A stretch of DNA of 53,761 nt, taken from JBIKLM01 sp044375105 (GTDB lineage: Bacteria > Planctomycetota > UBA1135 > GCA-002686595). Location of the stretch: the NCBI GenBank assembly GCA_044375105.1, contig JBILNK010000008.1:1-53761 (forward strand), read 5' to 3'. Shown piece by piece: positions 16,303 through 25,492 of the stretch; position 1 is the first letter of the stretch, and each line of letters begins with the position of its first letter. Made by a program: the position numbers and the translations under genes. The notes beneath the pieces are model-generated. The model had not been told where the DNA came from and searched no databases. It was given only the letters and a program-made list of their open reading frames with translations.

Positions 16303-17490
16303 ATGCGCCCCGCCCCGGGACCGGCCCTGATCTGCCTGACCGACGCCCTGCTCTTCGATCCGGAGCCCCGCGGCCGCCAAACCCTGGTCCTGGGCGGCGG
16401 CCGGGTCCTGTGGAGCGGCCCCGAGCGCCCGGTCTGGCCCGCCGGCCTGCCGGTCCAGACCATCGACCTGGCCGGACGGCGCCTGATCCCGGGTCTGGTC
16501 GATTGCCACGCGCACCTGACCGGGGGCGGCGGCGAGGCGGGCTTCGCTTCGCGGGTGCCGGCCCCGGGCCTATCGCGCTACGTGGCGGCCGGCGTGACCA
16601 CGGCGGTGGGCCTGCTCGGCACGGACGACACGCTGCGCTCGATCGAGGAGCTATCCGCCGTGGCTCAGGGCCTGTCCGAAGAGGGCCTCTCGACCTGGTT
16701 CTGGACCGGCGGCTACCACCTGCCCCTGCGCACCCTGACCGGCTCGGCGCGGCGCGACATCTGCTGCCTCGAGCGCTGCTTGGGCGTGGGCGAATTGGCC
16801 CTCTCCGACCACCGCTCGAGCCAGCCGACCCTGGACGAGCTCCTGCGCGTGGCCGCCGACGCCCACGTGGCCGGCCTGATGACCGGCAAGGCCGGCATCC
16901 TGCACCTGCACCTCGGCGACGGCCCGCGCGGCCTGCAGCCGGTCTTCGCCGCGCTGGAGCGCTCGGAGCTGCCCGCGCGGGTGTTCCATCCGACCCACGT
17001 CAACCGCCGCCGGGCCCTGTTCGAGGAGGCCCTCGAGCTGGCCCGCCGCGGGGCGGCCATCGACGTGACGGCCTTCCCGGTGGCCGACGGCGAGGACGCC
17101 TACGGCGCGGCCGAGGGCCTGCGGCGCTTCCTGGCGGCCGGCCTGCCCATCGAGCGATTGACCGTCTCCTCCGACGGTGGCGGCTGCCTGCCGCGCTTCG
17201 ACGCCGAAGGACGGGTCAGCGGCTTCGACGTGGGCGACCCGGCCAGCCTGCTCCAGACCCTGGGCGAAGCGCTGCGCGGCGGGCTCTGCCTCGAAGACGT
17301 GCTGCCCGCCTTCACCGCGAGCCCCGCTAGACTGCTGCGCCTCGAAGCCAAGGGGCACCTGCGCCCAGGCGCCGACGCGGATTGCGTCGCCCTGGACGAG
17401 CGCGGCCTGCCCTGGCTGGTCGTGGCCCGTGGACGGGTCCTGCTGGAGCAGGGTCAGCTGCGGGTGCGCGGCCGCTTCGAAGGCTCCTGA
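16303..17490 (+). CDS. iadA: Isoaspartyl (beta-aspartyl) dipeptidase
   Basis: This 395-residue enzyme of the amidohydrolase superfamily cleaves beta-Asp-Xaa dipeptides. Recognisable metal and substrate residues are the HxH pair in VDCHAHL (His69, His71), the SDHRSS block, a His in LHLHLGDG, His232 in THVNRRR and the Asp of VSSDGGG. At residue 164 (GVGELALSDHR) there is Glu where E. coli IadA has its bridging carboxylated Lys162. Cyanophycinase releases beta-Asp-Arg and this enzyme would split it to aspartate and arginine in the cytoplasm. The neighbouring cyanophycinase and cyanophycin synthetase genes support that substrate strongly. Confidence 0.92.
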   Translation: MRPAPGPALICLTDALLFDPEPRGRQTLVLGGGRVLWSGPERPVWPAGLPVQTIDLAGRRLIPGLVDCHAHLTGGGGEAGFASRVPAPGLSRYVAAGVTTAVGLLGTDDTLRSIEELSAVAQGLSEEGLSTWFWTGGYHLPLRTLTGSARRDICCLERCLGVGELALSDHRSSQPTLDELLRVAADAHVAGLMTGKAGILHLHLGDGPRGLQPVFAALERSELPARVFHPTHVNRRRALFEEALELARRGAAIDVTAFPVADGEDAYGAAEGLRRFLAAGLPIERLTVSSDGGGCLPRFDAEGRVSGFDVGDPASLLQTLGEALRGGLCLEDVLPAFTASPARLLRLEAKGHLRPGADADCVALDERGLPWLVVARGRVLLEQGQLRVRGRFEGS

Positions 17491-17550
17491 CCCCAGCGGC
17501 GCCGCCCCGCGCGCCGATCGCTGCCCCCGGCAGCCCGTGCAGCCCCCCCC

Positions 17551-18387
17551 GTGAGTTCCCGCGATTTCGTCTACAACCCGCGCCGCGGCTGGATCGTGCC
17601 CATCGGCGGCGCCGAAGAAAAGGTGCGCGATCCGGCGATCTTGAAGGTCTTTGTGGAGCGCGCCGGCGGCAAAGAAGCCCGCGTGGCGGTGATCCCGACC
17701 GCTTCGCGTCTCAAGGACACCGGCGATCGCTACGTCGAGCTGTTCGAGGAACTCGGCGTGGCCAAGGCCTACAGCCTGCCCTTCGACACGCGCCAGGATT
17801 GCCAGCGCAAGGACTGGCTCGAAAAGCTGGAAAAGGCCAGCGCCGTGTTCCTGACCGGCGGCAACCAGCTGCGCCTCTCGACCACCCTGGGCGGCACGCC
17901 GGTCGGCCGCCTGCTGCGCCAGCGCAATGCCGAGGGTCTGCACGTGGCCGGCACCTCCGCCGGCGCCGCCTACATCTCCGAGCACATGATCGCCTTCGGC
18001 GATGAAGGCGCGACGCCGCGCGCCAACATGGTGCAATTGGCGCCCGGCCTGGGCCTGACCAACACGGTGGTCGTCGACCAGCATTTCCGGCAAAGGGACC
18101 GGCTCGGCCGCCTGCTGACCGCCCTGGCCTTCAACCCCTTCGCCACGGGCATCGGCCTCGACGAAGACACCGCCGCCTTCATCGCCCCCGACGAAACGTT
18201 CGAGGTGGTCGGCACCGGCGCGATCACCGTCGTCGATCCGAGCGAATTGGCCTTTTCGTCGATGGATTCCGCCAAGCGCCAGGAGCCGGTCTCGCTGATC
18301 AACGTGAGGATCCACGTGCTGATCCAGGGCGGGACCTACAACACCCAGACCAAGAAGGCCGACCCGGGCGCCGTGGCAACCCGTTGA
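17551..18387 (+). CDS. cphB: Cyanophycinase (intracellular)
   Basis: This 278-residue serine peptidase of family S51 begins at a GTG. The nucleophile elbow is GTSAGAAYIS, VVVDQHFRQRDRLGRL carries further family residues, and IVPIGGAEEKV, FLTGGNQLRL and GIGLDEDTAAF are hallmark blocks. There is no signal peptide, so it acts on cytoplasmic granules and not on external polymer. It hydrolyses cyanophycin to beta-Asp-Arg dipeptides, the substrate of the dipeptidase encoded 60 bases upstream. Length matches the family. Confidence 0.95.
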   Translation: MSSRDFVYNPRRGWIVPIGGAEEKVRDPAILKVFVERAGGKEARVAVIPTASRLKDTGDRYVELFEELGVAKAYSLPFDTRQDCQRKDWLEKLEKASAVFLTGGNQLRLSTTLGGTPVGRLLRQRNAEGLHVAGTSAGAAYISEHMIAFGDEGATPRANMVQLAPGLGLTNTVVVDQHFRQRDRLGRLLTALAFNPFATGIGLDEDTAAFIAPDETFEVVGTGAITVVDPSELAFSSMDSAKRQEPVSLINVRIHVLIQGGTYNTQTKKADPGAVATR

Positions 18388-18805
18388 GGGGCATCGCGAC
18401 AGTTCCGGCGGCGCCGCCGGCTCGAGGGGCCCGCGGCGGGCCGATTCGAGGTTCAGACCCCCGCGAATCAAAAGCTCGGAGCGCGCCGGACGGCGGGTGG
18501 CGACGATCGGAGCCCAGATGCGCTGGGCAGGGTTCCGGCGTGGGCGAAAGCCCTCGGCGTTCGCAGCCGCGCGGACGTCGAGCCAGGCGGTGCCGGCGCC
18601 AGCAGTTCGGTCTGCCCCAGGGGAGCCAAGGCCCGAGCGCGGCGGCCCGGCCCGCGCCGCCGCCCGGCACGCTCGTTGGGTGACGACGACCCGGCCGTTG
18701 CGCCGACGATTCGCCCGACCTGAGCCCCGCGGTCTCGACTTGACGCTACCTTGATACGGACGTCGCCGTCCGCGACAGCGCGGCCAACTGCCATCCGCCC
18801 CCCCG
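18388..18805. other. Intergenic region before cyanophycin synthetase
   Basis: The 418 bases contain no convincing gene. A hairpin of GGCGGCGCCGCC type lies shortly after the cyanophycinase stop, without a T tract. A promoter for the synthetase gene is expected here. TTGACG near 18738 resembles a -35 element but has no fitting -10 partner. Confidence 0.4.
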
Positions 18806-21601
18806 ATGAAGATCGTCAGCAGCTCGGTCTACCTGGGTCCGAACATCTACGCGAATTGGCGCTTGATCGGCCTGACGGTCGAACTGGGGGCGCTCGAGGA
18901 CTGGCCCACGGGCCGACTGGGCGAGGGTTTCATCCAAAAGCTGCTCCAGGCCCTGCCGGGTTTGGCAGAGCACGGCTGCTCGCACGCGGTCGAGGGCGGC
19001 TTCCTGCGGCGCCTGCGCGAGGACGGCGGCACCTGGCTCGGCCACGTGCTCGAACACTGCGCCATCGAGGTGCAGAACACCGCCGGGGCCAAGGTGACCT
19101 TCGGCAAGACCCGAGGCACCGGCGTGCCCGGTGAGTACCATGTGGTCTACGACTACGAAGAAGAGGAGGTCGGACTCGAAGCAGGGCGCCTGGCCTGCCG
19201 ACTGATCAACAGCCTGCTGCCGGCGGAGCTGGCCCATGTCGAGCCGGGGGACGAGCAGTTCGACTGGAAGCGCGCCCAGGAGGAGTTCATCCGCATGGCG
19301 CAGCGCCTGACCTTCGGCCCTTCGACCGCGTCGCTGATCCAGGCCGCCGAGGCCCGCGACATCCCCTGGCTGCGCCTCAACCGCTACAGCCTGGTCCAGA
19401 TGGGCCATGGCAAGTACCAAAAGCGCATCCAGGCCACGATCACCAGCGAAACGCGGCATATCGCCGTCGAGATCGCCAGCGACAAGGAGGAAACCAACCG
19501 GATCCTGGGCGATCTGGGCCTGCCCGTGGCGCGCCAGCGGCTGGTGCACGACGAAGAGCGCGCCATCAAGGCCGCCGAACGGCTCGGGTTCCCGGTGGTC
19601 GTCAAGCCCCTGGACGCCAACCATGGGCGCGGGGTCTCGATCGGCATGACCGACGCGGAGCAAGTGCGCGCGGCCTTCAAACTGGCCCGCGAGCACAGTC
19701 GGGCGGTGCTGGTGGAGAGTTTTCTCCAGGGCTACGACCATCGCATGCTGGTGGTCAACGGCAAGCTGATCGCGGTGGCCAAGCGCATGCCCGGGCACGT
19801 GGTCGGCGACGGGCGACACAGCGTGCGCGAGCTGGTCGAGCTGACCAACCAAGATCCGCGTCGGGGCATCGGTCACGAGAAGGTGCTGACGCGGCTCGAG
19901 CTTGACCATCAGGCTCTGCGGCTGCTCGAAAGCAAAGGCTATGGCCCCGACAGCGTGCCGCCCGCGGGCGAGCTGGTGTTCCTGCGCTCGACCGGCAACC
20001 TCTCGACCGGCGGCACGTCGATCGACATGACCGACGTGGTGCACCCCGACAACCGCGCCATGGCCGAGCGCGCGGCCAAGGCGATCGGGCTCGATGTGTG
20101 CGGCATCGACTTCCTATGCCCGGACGTGACGCGCTCCTGGAAGGAGGTCGGCGGCGGCATCTGCGAGGTCAACGCGGCGCCGGGCTTCCGCATGCACGTG
20201 GCGCCCTCGGAGGGCACCCCGCGAGACGTGGCCGGTCCAGTGATGGACATGCTGTTCCCGCCCGGCACCCCGGCGCGCATCCCGATCGCGGCGATCACCG
20301 GCACCAACGGCAAGACGACCACCACGCGCATGGTCGGCCACATCCTCAAGCTGGCCGGCCGCATGGTCGGCATGACCACCACCGACGGCGTCTATTTCGA
20401 TGGAAAACTCTCGGTCGAAGGCGACATGACCGGCCCCACGGCGGCGCGCATCGTGCTGCGCGACCCGTCGGTCGACGTGGCCGTCCTGGAGACCGCCCGG
20501 GGCGGCCTGCTGAAGCGCGGCCTCGGCTATCGGCGCAGTGACGTCGGCGCGGTGCTCAACATCCAGCCCGACCACCTCGGGCTGCGCGGGATCGAGACCC
20601 TCGAGCAGCTGGCGCGCGTCAAGCGCATCGTGGTCGAGGTGGCGCGCGACACGGCGGTGCTCAACGCCGACGACGAGCACTGCCTGCGCATGGCCGCCCA
20701 CACCCAGGCCAAGAATCTGTGCTACGTGACCATGGTGCCCGGCCATCCCCTGGTCAAGGAGCACATCCGCGCCGGCGGCCGCGCGGTGGTGCTCGAGCAG
20801 TCCATGAGCGGCGCCCTGATCACGATCTACGACCATCGCGCCCACATCCCGCTGCTGCTGGCACACACGATCCCCGCGACCATGGACGGCAAGGCCGCCC
20901 ACAACGTGCAGAACGCCATGTTCGCTTCGGCGGTGGCCTTCAGCATGGGAGTCAGCCTGGAGAACATCCGCCTGGGCCTCGAAACCTTCGACACCACCTA
21001 CAACCAGGCCCCGGGTCGCCTCAACGTCTATGACGAGCACCCCTTCCGGGTGCTGATGGACTACGGCCACAACCCGCCGGCGGTGCGAGCCCTGGTCGAG
21101 CTGGTCGAAAAACTCGAGGTCCGCGGTCGGCGGCTGCTGGTGCTGGCGGCCCCCGGCGACCGGCGCGACGAGGACATCCGCGCCATCGCCATGGCGGTGG
21201 CCGGGCGCTTCGACCACTACATCTGCCGCCGCGACGACAACGTGCGCGGCCGCGGCCCCCTGGACGTGCCCCAGATGCTGGCCAGGACCCTGCGCGAGGC
21301 GGGCGTGCCGGAGGGCCAGATCACGATCATCGAGCGCGAGGTGCCGGCGGTCCAGGCGGTGCTCGAAATGGCCCAGCCGGAGGATCTGCTGCTGGTGTTC
21401 GCCGACGCGATCGAGCGCACTTGGAAGCAGATCACCTCGTTCCGCTCGGAACGCGAGGTCGCGCTGGAGCCCAGGCGCCGCCCCGACCTGGTCCCGATCC
21501 CGGCCGCAGAGCCGCAGCTGCGCTTCAACTCCGAGCAATTGATCCGCGACGAGCGCGGCGTGATCCTAGCCCCCCGGGACGGCGACGAGCCCGCCGATTG
21601 A
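18806..21601 (+). CDS. cphA: Cyanophycin synthetase
   Basis: The 931 residues are full length for CphA1. The N domain (about 1-210) ends with LNRYSLVQMGHGKYQKRI, with GHG at 200-202. The ATP-grasp domain follows (about 215-485), with VVVKPLDANHGRGVSIG, GHVVGDGRHSVRELV, STGGTSIDMTDVVHP and ICEVNAAPGFRMH. The Mur-ligase-like M domain starts at about 495, with P-loop GTNGKTTTTR at 499-508, LETARGGLLKRG, and DYGHNPPAVRAL in the C-terminal lobe. The ATP-grasp site adds Asp to the backbone and the M site adds Arg to the Asp side chain. All ATP- and Mg-binding motifs look intact. It is flanked by the degradation genes upstream and a truncated paralogue downstream. Confidence 0.97.
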   Translation: MKIVSSSVYLGPNIYANWRLIGLTVELGALEDWPTGRLGEGFIQKLLQALPGLAEHGCSHAVEGGFLRRLREDGGTWLGHVLEHCAIEVQNTAGAKVTFGKTRGTGVPGEYHVVYDYEEEEVGLEAGRLACRLINSLLPAELAHVEPGDEQFDWKRAQEEFIRMAQRLTFGPSTASLIQAAEARDIPWLRLNRYSLVQMGHGKYQKRIQATITSETRHIAVEIASDKEETNRILGDLGLPVARQRLVHDEERAIKAAERLGFPVVVKPLDANHGRGVSIGMTDAEQVRAAFKLAREHSRAVLVESFLQGYDHRMLVVNGKLIAVAKRMPGHVVGDGRHSVRELVELTNQDPRRGIGHEKVLTRLELDHQALRLLESKGYGPDSVPPAGELVFLRSTGNLSTGGTSIDMTDVVHPDNRAMAERAAKAIGLDVCGIDFLCPDVTRSWKEVGGGICEVNAAPGFRMHVAPSEGTPRDVAGPVMDMLFPPGTPARIPIAAITGTNGKTTTTRMVGHILKLAGRMVGMTTTDGVYFDGKLSVEGDMTGPTAARIVLRDPSVDVAVLETARGGLLKRGLGYRRSDVGAVLNIQPDHLGLRGIETLEQLARVKRIVVEVARDTAVLNADDEHCLRMAAHTQAKNLCYVTMVPGHPLVKEHIRAGGRAVVLEQSMSGALITIYDHRAHIPLLLAHTIPATMDGKAAHNVQNAMFASAVAFSMGVSLENIRLGLETFDTTYNQAPGRLNVYDEHPFRVLMDYGHNPPAVRALVELVEKLEVRGRRLLVLAAPGDRRDEDIRAIAMAVAGRFDHYICRRDDNVRGRGPLDVPQMLARTLREAGVPEGQITIIEREVPAVQAVLEMAQPEDLLLVFADAIERTWKQITSFRSEREVALEPRRRPDLVPIPAAEPQLRFNSEQLIRDERGVILAPRDGDEPAD

Positions 21602-21616
21602 CCGGCCGCGGCTGCT

Positions 21617-21660
21617 GGGCAGCGGGGCCGACCGGCCGATTGCGGGTCGGGCCGCTGCCC
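21617..21660. other. Long GC-rich hairpin between cphA and the Mur-ligase gene
   Basis: The left arm 21617-21633 pairs with the right arm 21645-21660. GGGCAGCGG pairs with CCGCTGCCC, then GGCCGACC with GGTCGGGCC with one bulge, over an 11-base loop. There is no T tract, so it may stabilise or partly stop the cphA message. The rest of the gap 21602-21824 shows nothing else. Confidence 0.6.
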
Positions 21661-21824
21661 CGCTGCGGTGCCGGTGGGTCTGCCCCGGCGCGCTGGTCCG
21701 AGCACCCGCTCCCCCGTTCCATTGGCCGCAAGATCCTGCCGGGTCTTGCCGCCCATCCGGCCCACAGAGCCGCCTCCCCCTCATCACCGGCCCGGCCCGC
21801 CGCCGGGCCCCGTCGCCTGTCAGC

Positions 21825-23555
21825 ATGGGCCAAATCTCGCTCAAGGACTCTCGGCGCCTCACCGGTCCCAACCTGCAATTGCCAGGGCCCGGCGCGATCA
21901 TCGACGCCCTGGCGGAGCCCGCCGAGCAGCTAGGGCTGATCGAGGCCTGGCAGCGGGCTGTGCTCGAGCTGCATGGGGCCCTCGGTCTGGCCCGACCCCG
22001 TCTAGGCACGGTGCGCTTCCAGATCGGCGTCAGCCTGGCCTTCTCTTCGCCCATCGACGTGCTCTATGCCGCCACAGAGCTCAACGAAGCGGCCTTCGCC
22101 CGCGCCCAGCGCGCGCTTTCGGGCCAGGCGCCGGGGGAGCTGCCGCTGGCCGAGCTGCGCCGGCATTACGAGCGCCAGAGCCTGCCGAGCCTGCTGGCGT
22201 TGGAGGCGGCGGCGCGCCAGCGCGGCCTGGGCATCCTGTGGGACGAGGAGCAGATCTCCATCGGCCATGGGGCCGGCTGTCTGCTGCTCGACAGGGCCCG
22301 TTTACCCGCGCCAGAGGCCATCGATTGGTCGCGGGTCCACGAGGTCCCCGCCTGCATGGTGACCGGCACCAACGGCAAGAGCACCACCGTGCGGCTGGTG
22401 GCCGCCATGGCGGAGGCGGCCGGCAAGCGCCCGGGCCTGTGCAGCACCGACTGGGTGCGCATCGGGCGCGAGATCGTCGACCGGGGCGACTATTCGGGGC
22501 CCGGCGGGGCGCGGGCGGTGCTGCGCGATCCGCGCACGGAAATTGCGATTCTGGAGACCGCCCGCGGAGGTATCCAGCGGCGCGGCGTAGCCCTGCAGGC
22601 CGTGCCCTGTGCGGCGGTGCTCAATGTGACCGCCGACCACCTGGGCGAGTGGGGCTCATGGGATCTCGAGGAGCTGGCCGACATCAAGATGGTGTTGGCC
22701 CGAGCGGTGCGGCCGGGGGGGCGCGCAGTGCTGAGCGCCGAGGATCCGCGCATCGTGGCGCGGGCCCAGGGCCTGGCCGGCGAGGTGCTTTGGTTCGCGC
22801 TCGATCCGACCGCGCCGGCCCTGGCGTCGGCGCGCGCCGCCGGCCGCCCCTTCGCGACCCTGATCGACGGCGAGCTGGTGCTGAGCGAAGCTGGCCGCAC
22901 GCGCGCGATCCAGCGCATCGATCGGGTGCGCTGCGCGCTCCACGGGGCCGCGCGGCACAACCTCTCCAACGCCCTGGCCGCGATCGGCATGGCCAGCCAC
23001 ATGGGGCTGCCGGATCGGGCCCTGGCCGAGGCCTTGGAGAGCTTCGGCCGCGATCCCGAGGACAATCCCGGGCGCTTGGTGCTGTTCGAGTTCGGCGGGC
23101 TCAAGGCCCTGGTGGATTTCGCCCACAACCCGGATGGGCAGGTCTGGCTGCTCGACACCGCCAAGCGCCTGGGGGCGCGGCGCACCCTGGTGGTGCTGGG
23201 CCAGGCCGGCGACCGCGACAACGGCTCGATCCTCGAGCTGGTGCGCGTAACCGTCGCCGCAAAGCCCGAGCGCATCGTCATCAAGGAGATGCAGAAGTAC
23301 CTGCGCGGGCGCCAGCCGGGCGAGGTCCCGGCTCTGATCGAGGCCGAGCTGATGCGGCTGGGCTACCCCCGCGAGGCGATCAGCCACGCCGGCAGCGAGG
23401 CCGAAGCCCTCTCCCAGGCGATGACCTGGGGACAATCCGGAGACGTGGTCTTGATGTTCAGCCACGCGGACCGCTCGGGCAGTATCGAACGGCTGAGCGC
23501 CGCCCGTACGGCTGGCTGGGCCCCGGGGCAGCCGTGGCCGCCCGCTGGGGAGTGA
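21825..23555 (+). CDS. CphA-type Mur ligase paralogue lacking the ATP-grasp domain
   Basis: This 576-residue protein aligns by eye with two parts of CphA. Residues ~120-150 (SLLALEAAARQRGLGILW, then QISIGHGAG) match the end of the CphA N domain. After only about 30 residues the Mur P-loop GTNGKSTTVR follows at 181. In CphA the same two marks are about 297 residues apart, so the whole ATP-grasp domain is absent. CphA-specific blocks follow: GPGGARAVLRDP, LETARGGIQRRG, DFAHNPDGQ. It probably keeps the ligase chemistry that adds an amino acid to a side-chain carboxylate, but it cannot extend a backbone alone. It may work with CphA or modify another acidic substrate. Confidence 0.85.
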   Translation: MGQISLKDSRRLTGPNLQLPGPGAIIDALAEPAEQLGLIEAWQRAVLELHGALGLARPRLGTVRFQIGVSLAFSSPIDVLYAATELNEAAFARAQRALSGQAPGELPLAELRRHYERQSLPSLLALEAAARQRGLGILWDEEQISIGHGAGCLLLDRARLPAPEAIDWSRVHEVPACMVTGTNGKSTTVRLVAAMAEAAGKRPGLCSTDWVRIGREIVDRGDYSGPGGARAVLRDPRTEIAILETARGGIQRRGVALQAVPCAAVLNVTADHLGEWGSWDLEELADIKMVLARAVRPGGRAVLSAEDPRIVARAQGLAGEVLWFALDPTAPALASARAAGRPFATLIDGELVLSEAGRTRAIQRIDRVRCALHGAARHNLSNALAAIGMASHMGLPDRALAEALESFGRDPEDNPGRLVLFEFGGLKALVDFAHNPDGQVWLLDTAKRLGARRTLVVLGQAGDRDNGSILELVRVTVAAKPERIVIKEMQKYLRGRQPGEVPALIEAELMRLGYPREAISHAGSEAEALSQAMTWGQSGDVVLMFSHADRSGSIERLSAARTAGWAPGQPWPPAGE

Positions 23556-23668
23556 AAGTCTTTCCGGGCGGCCGGTCATCTCGCGCGGTCGCCTATTTCG
23601 TCCGCTGCACCGCGTGGGAGCGGGGTAACCTAGAATGCGAGGTTCGGCGCAGCCCCCCCCGCTACCCC

Positions 23669-25357
23669 ATGCGCAAGAGTCCCCGAATGCTGTGGCTGGC
23701 CCTGGGCGGGGCCGGCTGGTTGGCCGCCTGCCAGAGCGCGGACTGGCAGCTGCCGGGTTTTCCCGCCGACGCCGACGAGCTCGTCTACTTCCAAGAGCAA
23801 CAGCAGGCCGGCCTGCGGCGTGCGGTCAAGCGCAGCGGCCGGAGCACGAGCGAGACTCCGACCGCCGGCCGGCTGGAGCGGATCGAGCGGGCGCAGGCGG
23901 AGCTGATCGAGGGGCTCAGCGCGGGTGCAGCCGGACCGGATCAGGCGCGCGAAGTGGGCGCCGAACTGCGGGACTCCGATGCCCGGCAAAGCGAGGCCAT
24001 CGTGCAGCTCGAAGAGCGTCTCGGGAGCGAGCTAGCCCAGTCCGCAGCCCCGGCGCTGGGCGAGTTGAAGGCCGATTTCGAGCGCGCGCTGATCCGCTTG
24101 GCCAACGCCGATCGCGAGCAGCTCGAGCGCTTGGCCCTCTTCGAACAACGCGCGGAGCAACTGACCGAGCGAACCCAGGCGGCCCCGGCGAGCCGTGACT
24201 GGTACTGGCTGTTCGGGCTGGTGTCCCTGGGGGCACTGCCGCTGGTGGCCATGTGGCTGTGGCGCGGCGGCCGCAGCCGTGCCCAGGATCAGATCGATCA
24301 ATTGGATCAGCGCCTGCGCGACCTCGAACGCCCGGCGGGAGATGGATCCCTGGGCGCCGTGCGGGCGCTGGACAGCGCCCCGCAGAACAACGGTCGGCGC
24401 GGCTCCGAGCCCCGCGCCGAACCGGGGCTGGCCAGCGCCGCGCTGACCGCGGCCGCCGATGCGGACGGCGCAGCCGGTGCGATCGAAGCCGAGCCGGGCA
24501 TGGAGGGCCTGGCACCCTTCGAGGTGCCGCGCCTGGAGCCCAGGCTCGAACCCCGCCGGCCCGGTCTCGCTCGCAAGCACACGGCGACCCCGCCCCTGGG
24601 CCTGGTCGACGCGGACTTCGCCTCGACAGCCGCCCCTGTCGACCGAGGGGCCAAAGACACCCCAGCCGGCGACGGGCCGGCTGCCTACGACGAGGCTGCG
24701 AATCTTGGGGCTGCGGAGCCCGATGCGCCGCACTCTTCCGCGGAGGAGCCGCCGAGCCCCGACCCGGCAGGGGCCCGGGGGTTCGACCCCGCCGCCCGTC
24801 GCAAGGATTTCGAACTCGAGCTGGTGCGCCAGCTCGAGCGCAGGCCAGCCAACCGTGCCAGCGGCGCGGTTGATCCCTTCGAGGACTTCGCCGCGCGGCG
24901 CCGAGTCGCGCGGCAGCCGGCTCCCCCGAACACGCTCAGAGCCGCCGCACCGACCGCATCGGGCGACCTGCTGCCCAACCCGAGTCAGACCCAGACGGCG
25001 AGCCAAGGCGTGGCGCCGCAGACGCCCCCCCCTCAACGCGAGTCGAAACCCGCAACAGAGCCGGGTGCGACCCAGGGCCAGCGAGCCAGGGGGGACCGGG
25101 CAGCGCGCATCGGCGCGCCCCGAGATGAGCGCAGCCTGAGCTCCATGCTGCGCAACGCCCCTTGGGCCTCCCTGTCGCCGCTGCCGGCAGCCGAGCGGCG
25201 CCAGGACCGCTTCGAATCCGAACTCGGGCGCGCCTTCCGAGCCTTGGAGCAGGGGAGCTTGGCCATGGATGCGGAGGAGCGCCAGACGCCCCGCGCCCGG
25301 CCGCCGCTCGAAGACGAGGAATTTCTGGCCAGCGAAGACGAAGACCTCGCTTCCTGA
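23669..25357 (+). CDS. Lipoprotein with coiled coil, internal membrane helix and disordered tail
   Basis: The 562-residue product has a lipoprotein signal (GWLAAC, Cys21). A helical, coiled-coil-like part lies at about 35-170 (rich in Glu, Gln, Arg, Leu), then a strong membrane helix at about 178-198 (YWLFGLVSLGALPLVAMWLW). Some 360 residues of Pro/Ala/Glu-rich, probably disordered sequence follow, with a short ordered-looking block DFELELVRQLERR and an acidic end. A lipid anchor plus a second helix would place the coiled coil outside and the long tail in the cytoplasm. I recognise no family. It is the last gene of the cyanophycin strand and lies 113 bases after the Mur paralogue. Confidence 0.7.
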   Translation: MRKSPRMLWLALGGAGWLAACQSADWQLPGFPADADELVYFQEQQQAGLRRAVKRSGRSTSETPTAGRLERIERAQAELIEGLSAGAAGPDQAREVGAELRDSDARQSEAIVQLEERLGSELAQSAAPALGELKADFERALIRLANADREQLERLALFEQRAEQLTERTQAAPASRDWYWLFGLVSLGALPLVAMWLWRGGRSRAQDQIDQLDQRLRDLERPAGDGSLGAVRALDSAPQNNGRRGSEPRAEPGLASAALTAAADADGAAGAIEAEPGMEGLAPFEVPRLEPRLEPRRPGLARKHTATPPLGLVDADFASTAAPVDRGAKDTPAGDGPAAYDEAANLGAAEPDAPHSSAEEPPSPDPAGARGFDPAARRKDFELELVRQLERRPANRASGAVDPFEDFAARRRVARQPAPPNTLRAAAPTASGDLLPNPSQTQTASQGVAPQTPPPQRESKPATEPGATQGQRARGDRAARIGAPRDERSLSSMLRNAPWASLSPLPAAERRQDRFESELGRAFRALEQGSLAMDAEERQTPRARPPLEDEEFLASEDEDLAS

Positions 25358-25492
25358 AGGCTGGCGATCCCGAGGCCGGGGGTGGGCGCCCCCGCCCCCC
25401 TCCGAGCGCGTGGCGCGACCGGGATCGGGGGGGGCCACGCGTGCCTGGGGTCCTCTCCCCACTCCCACGGGCGCGGAGCGCGGATGCGGCCC

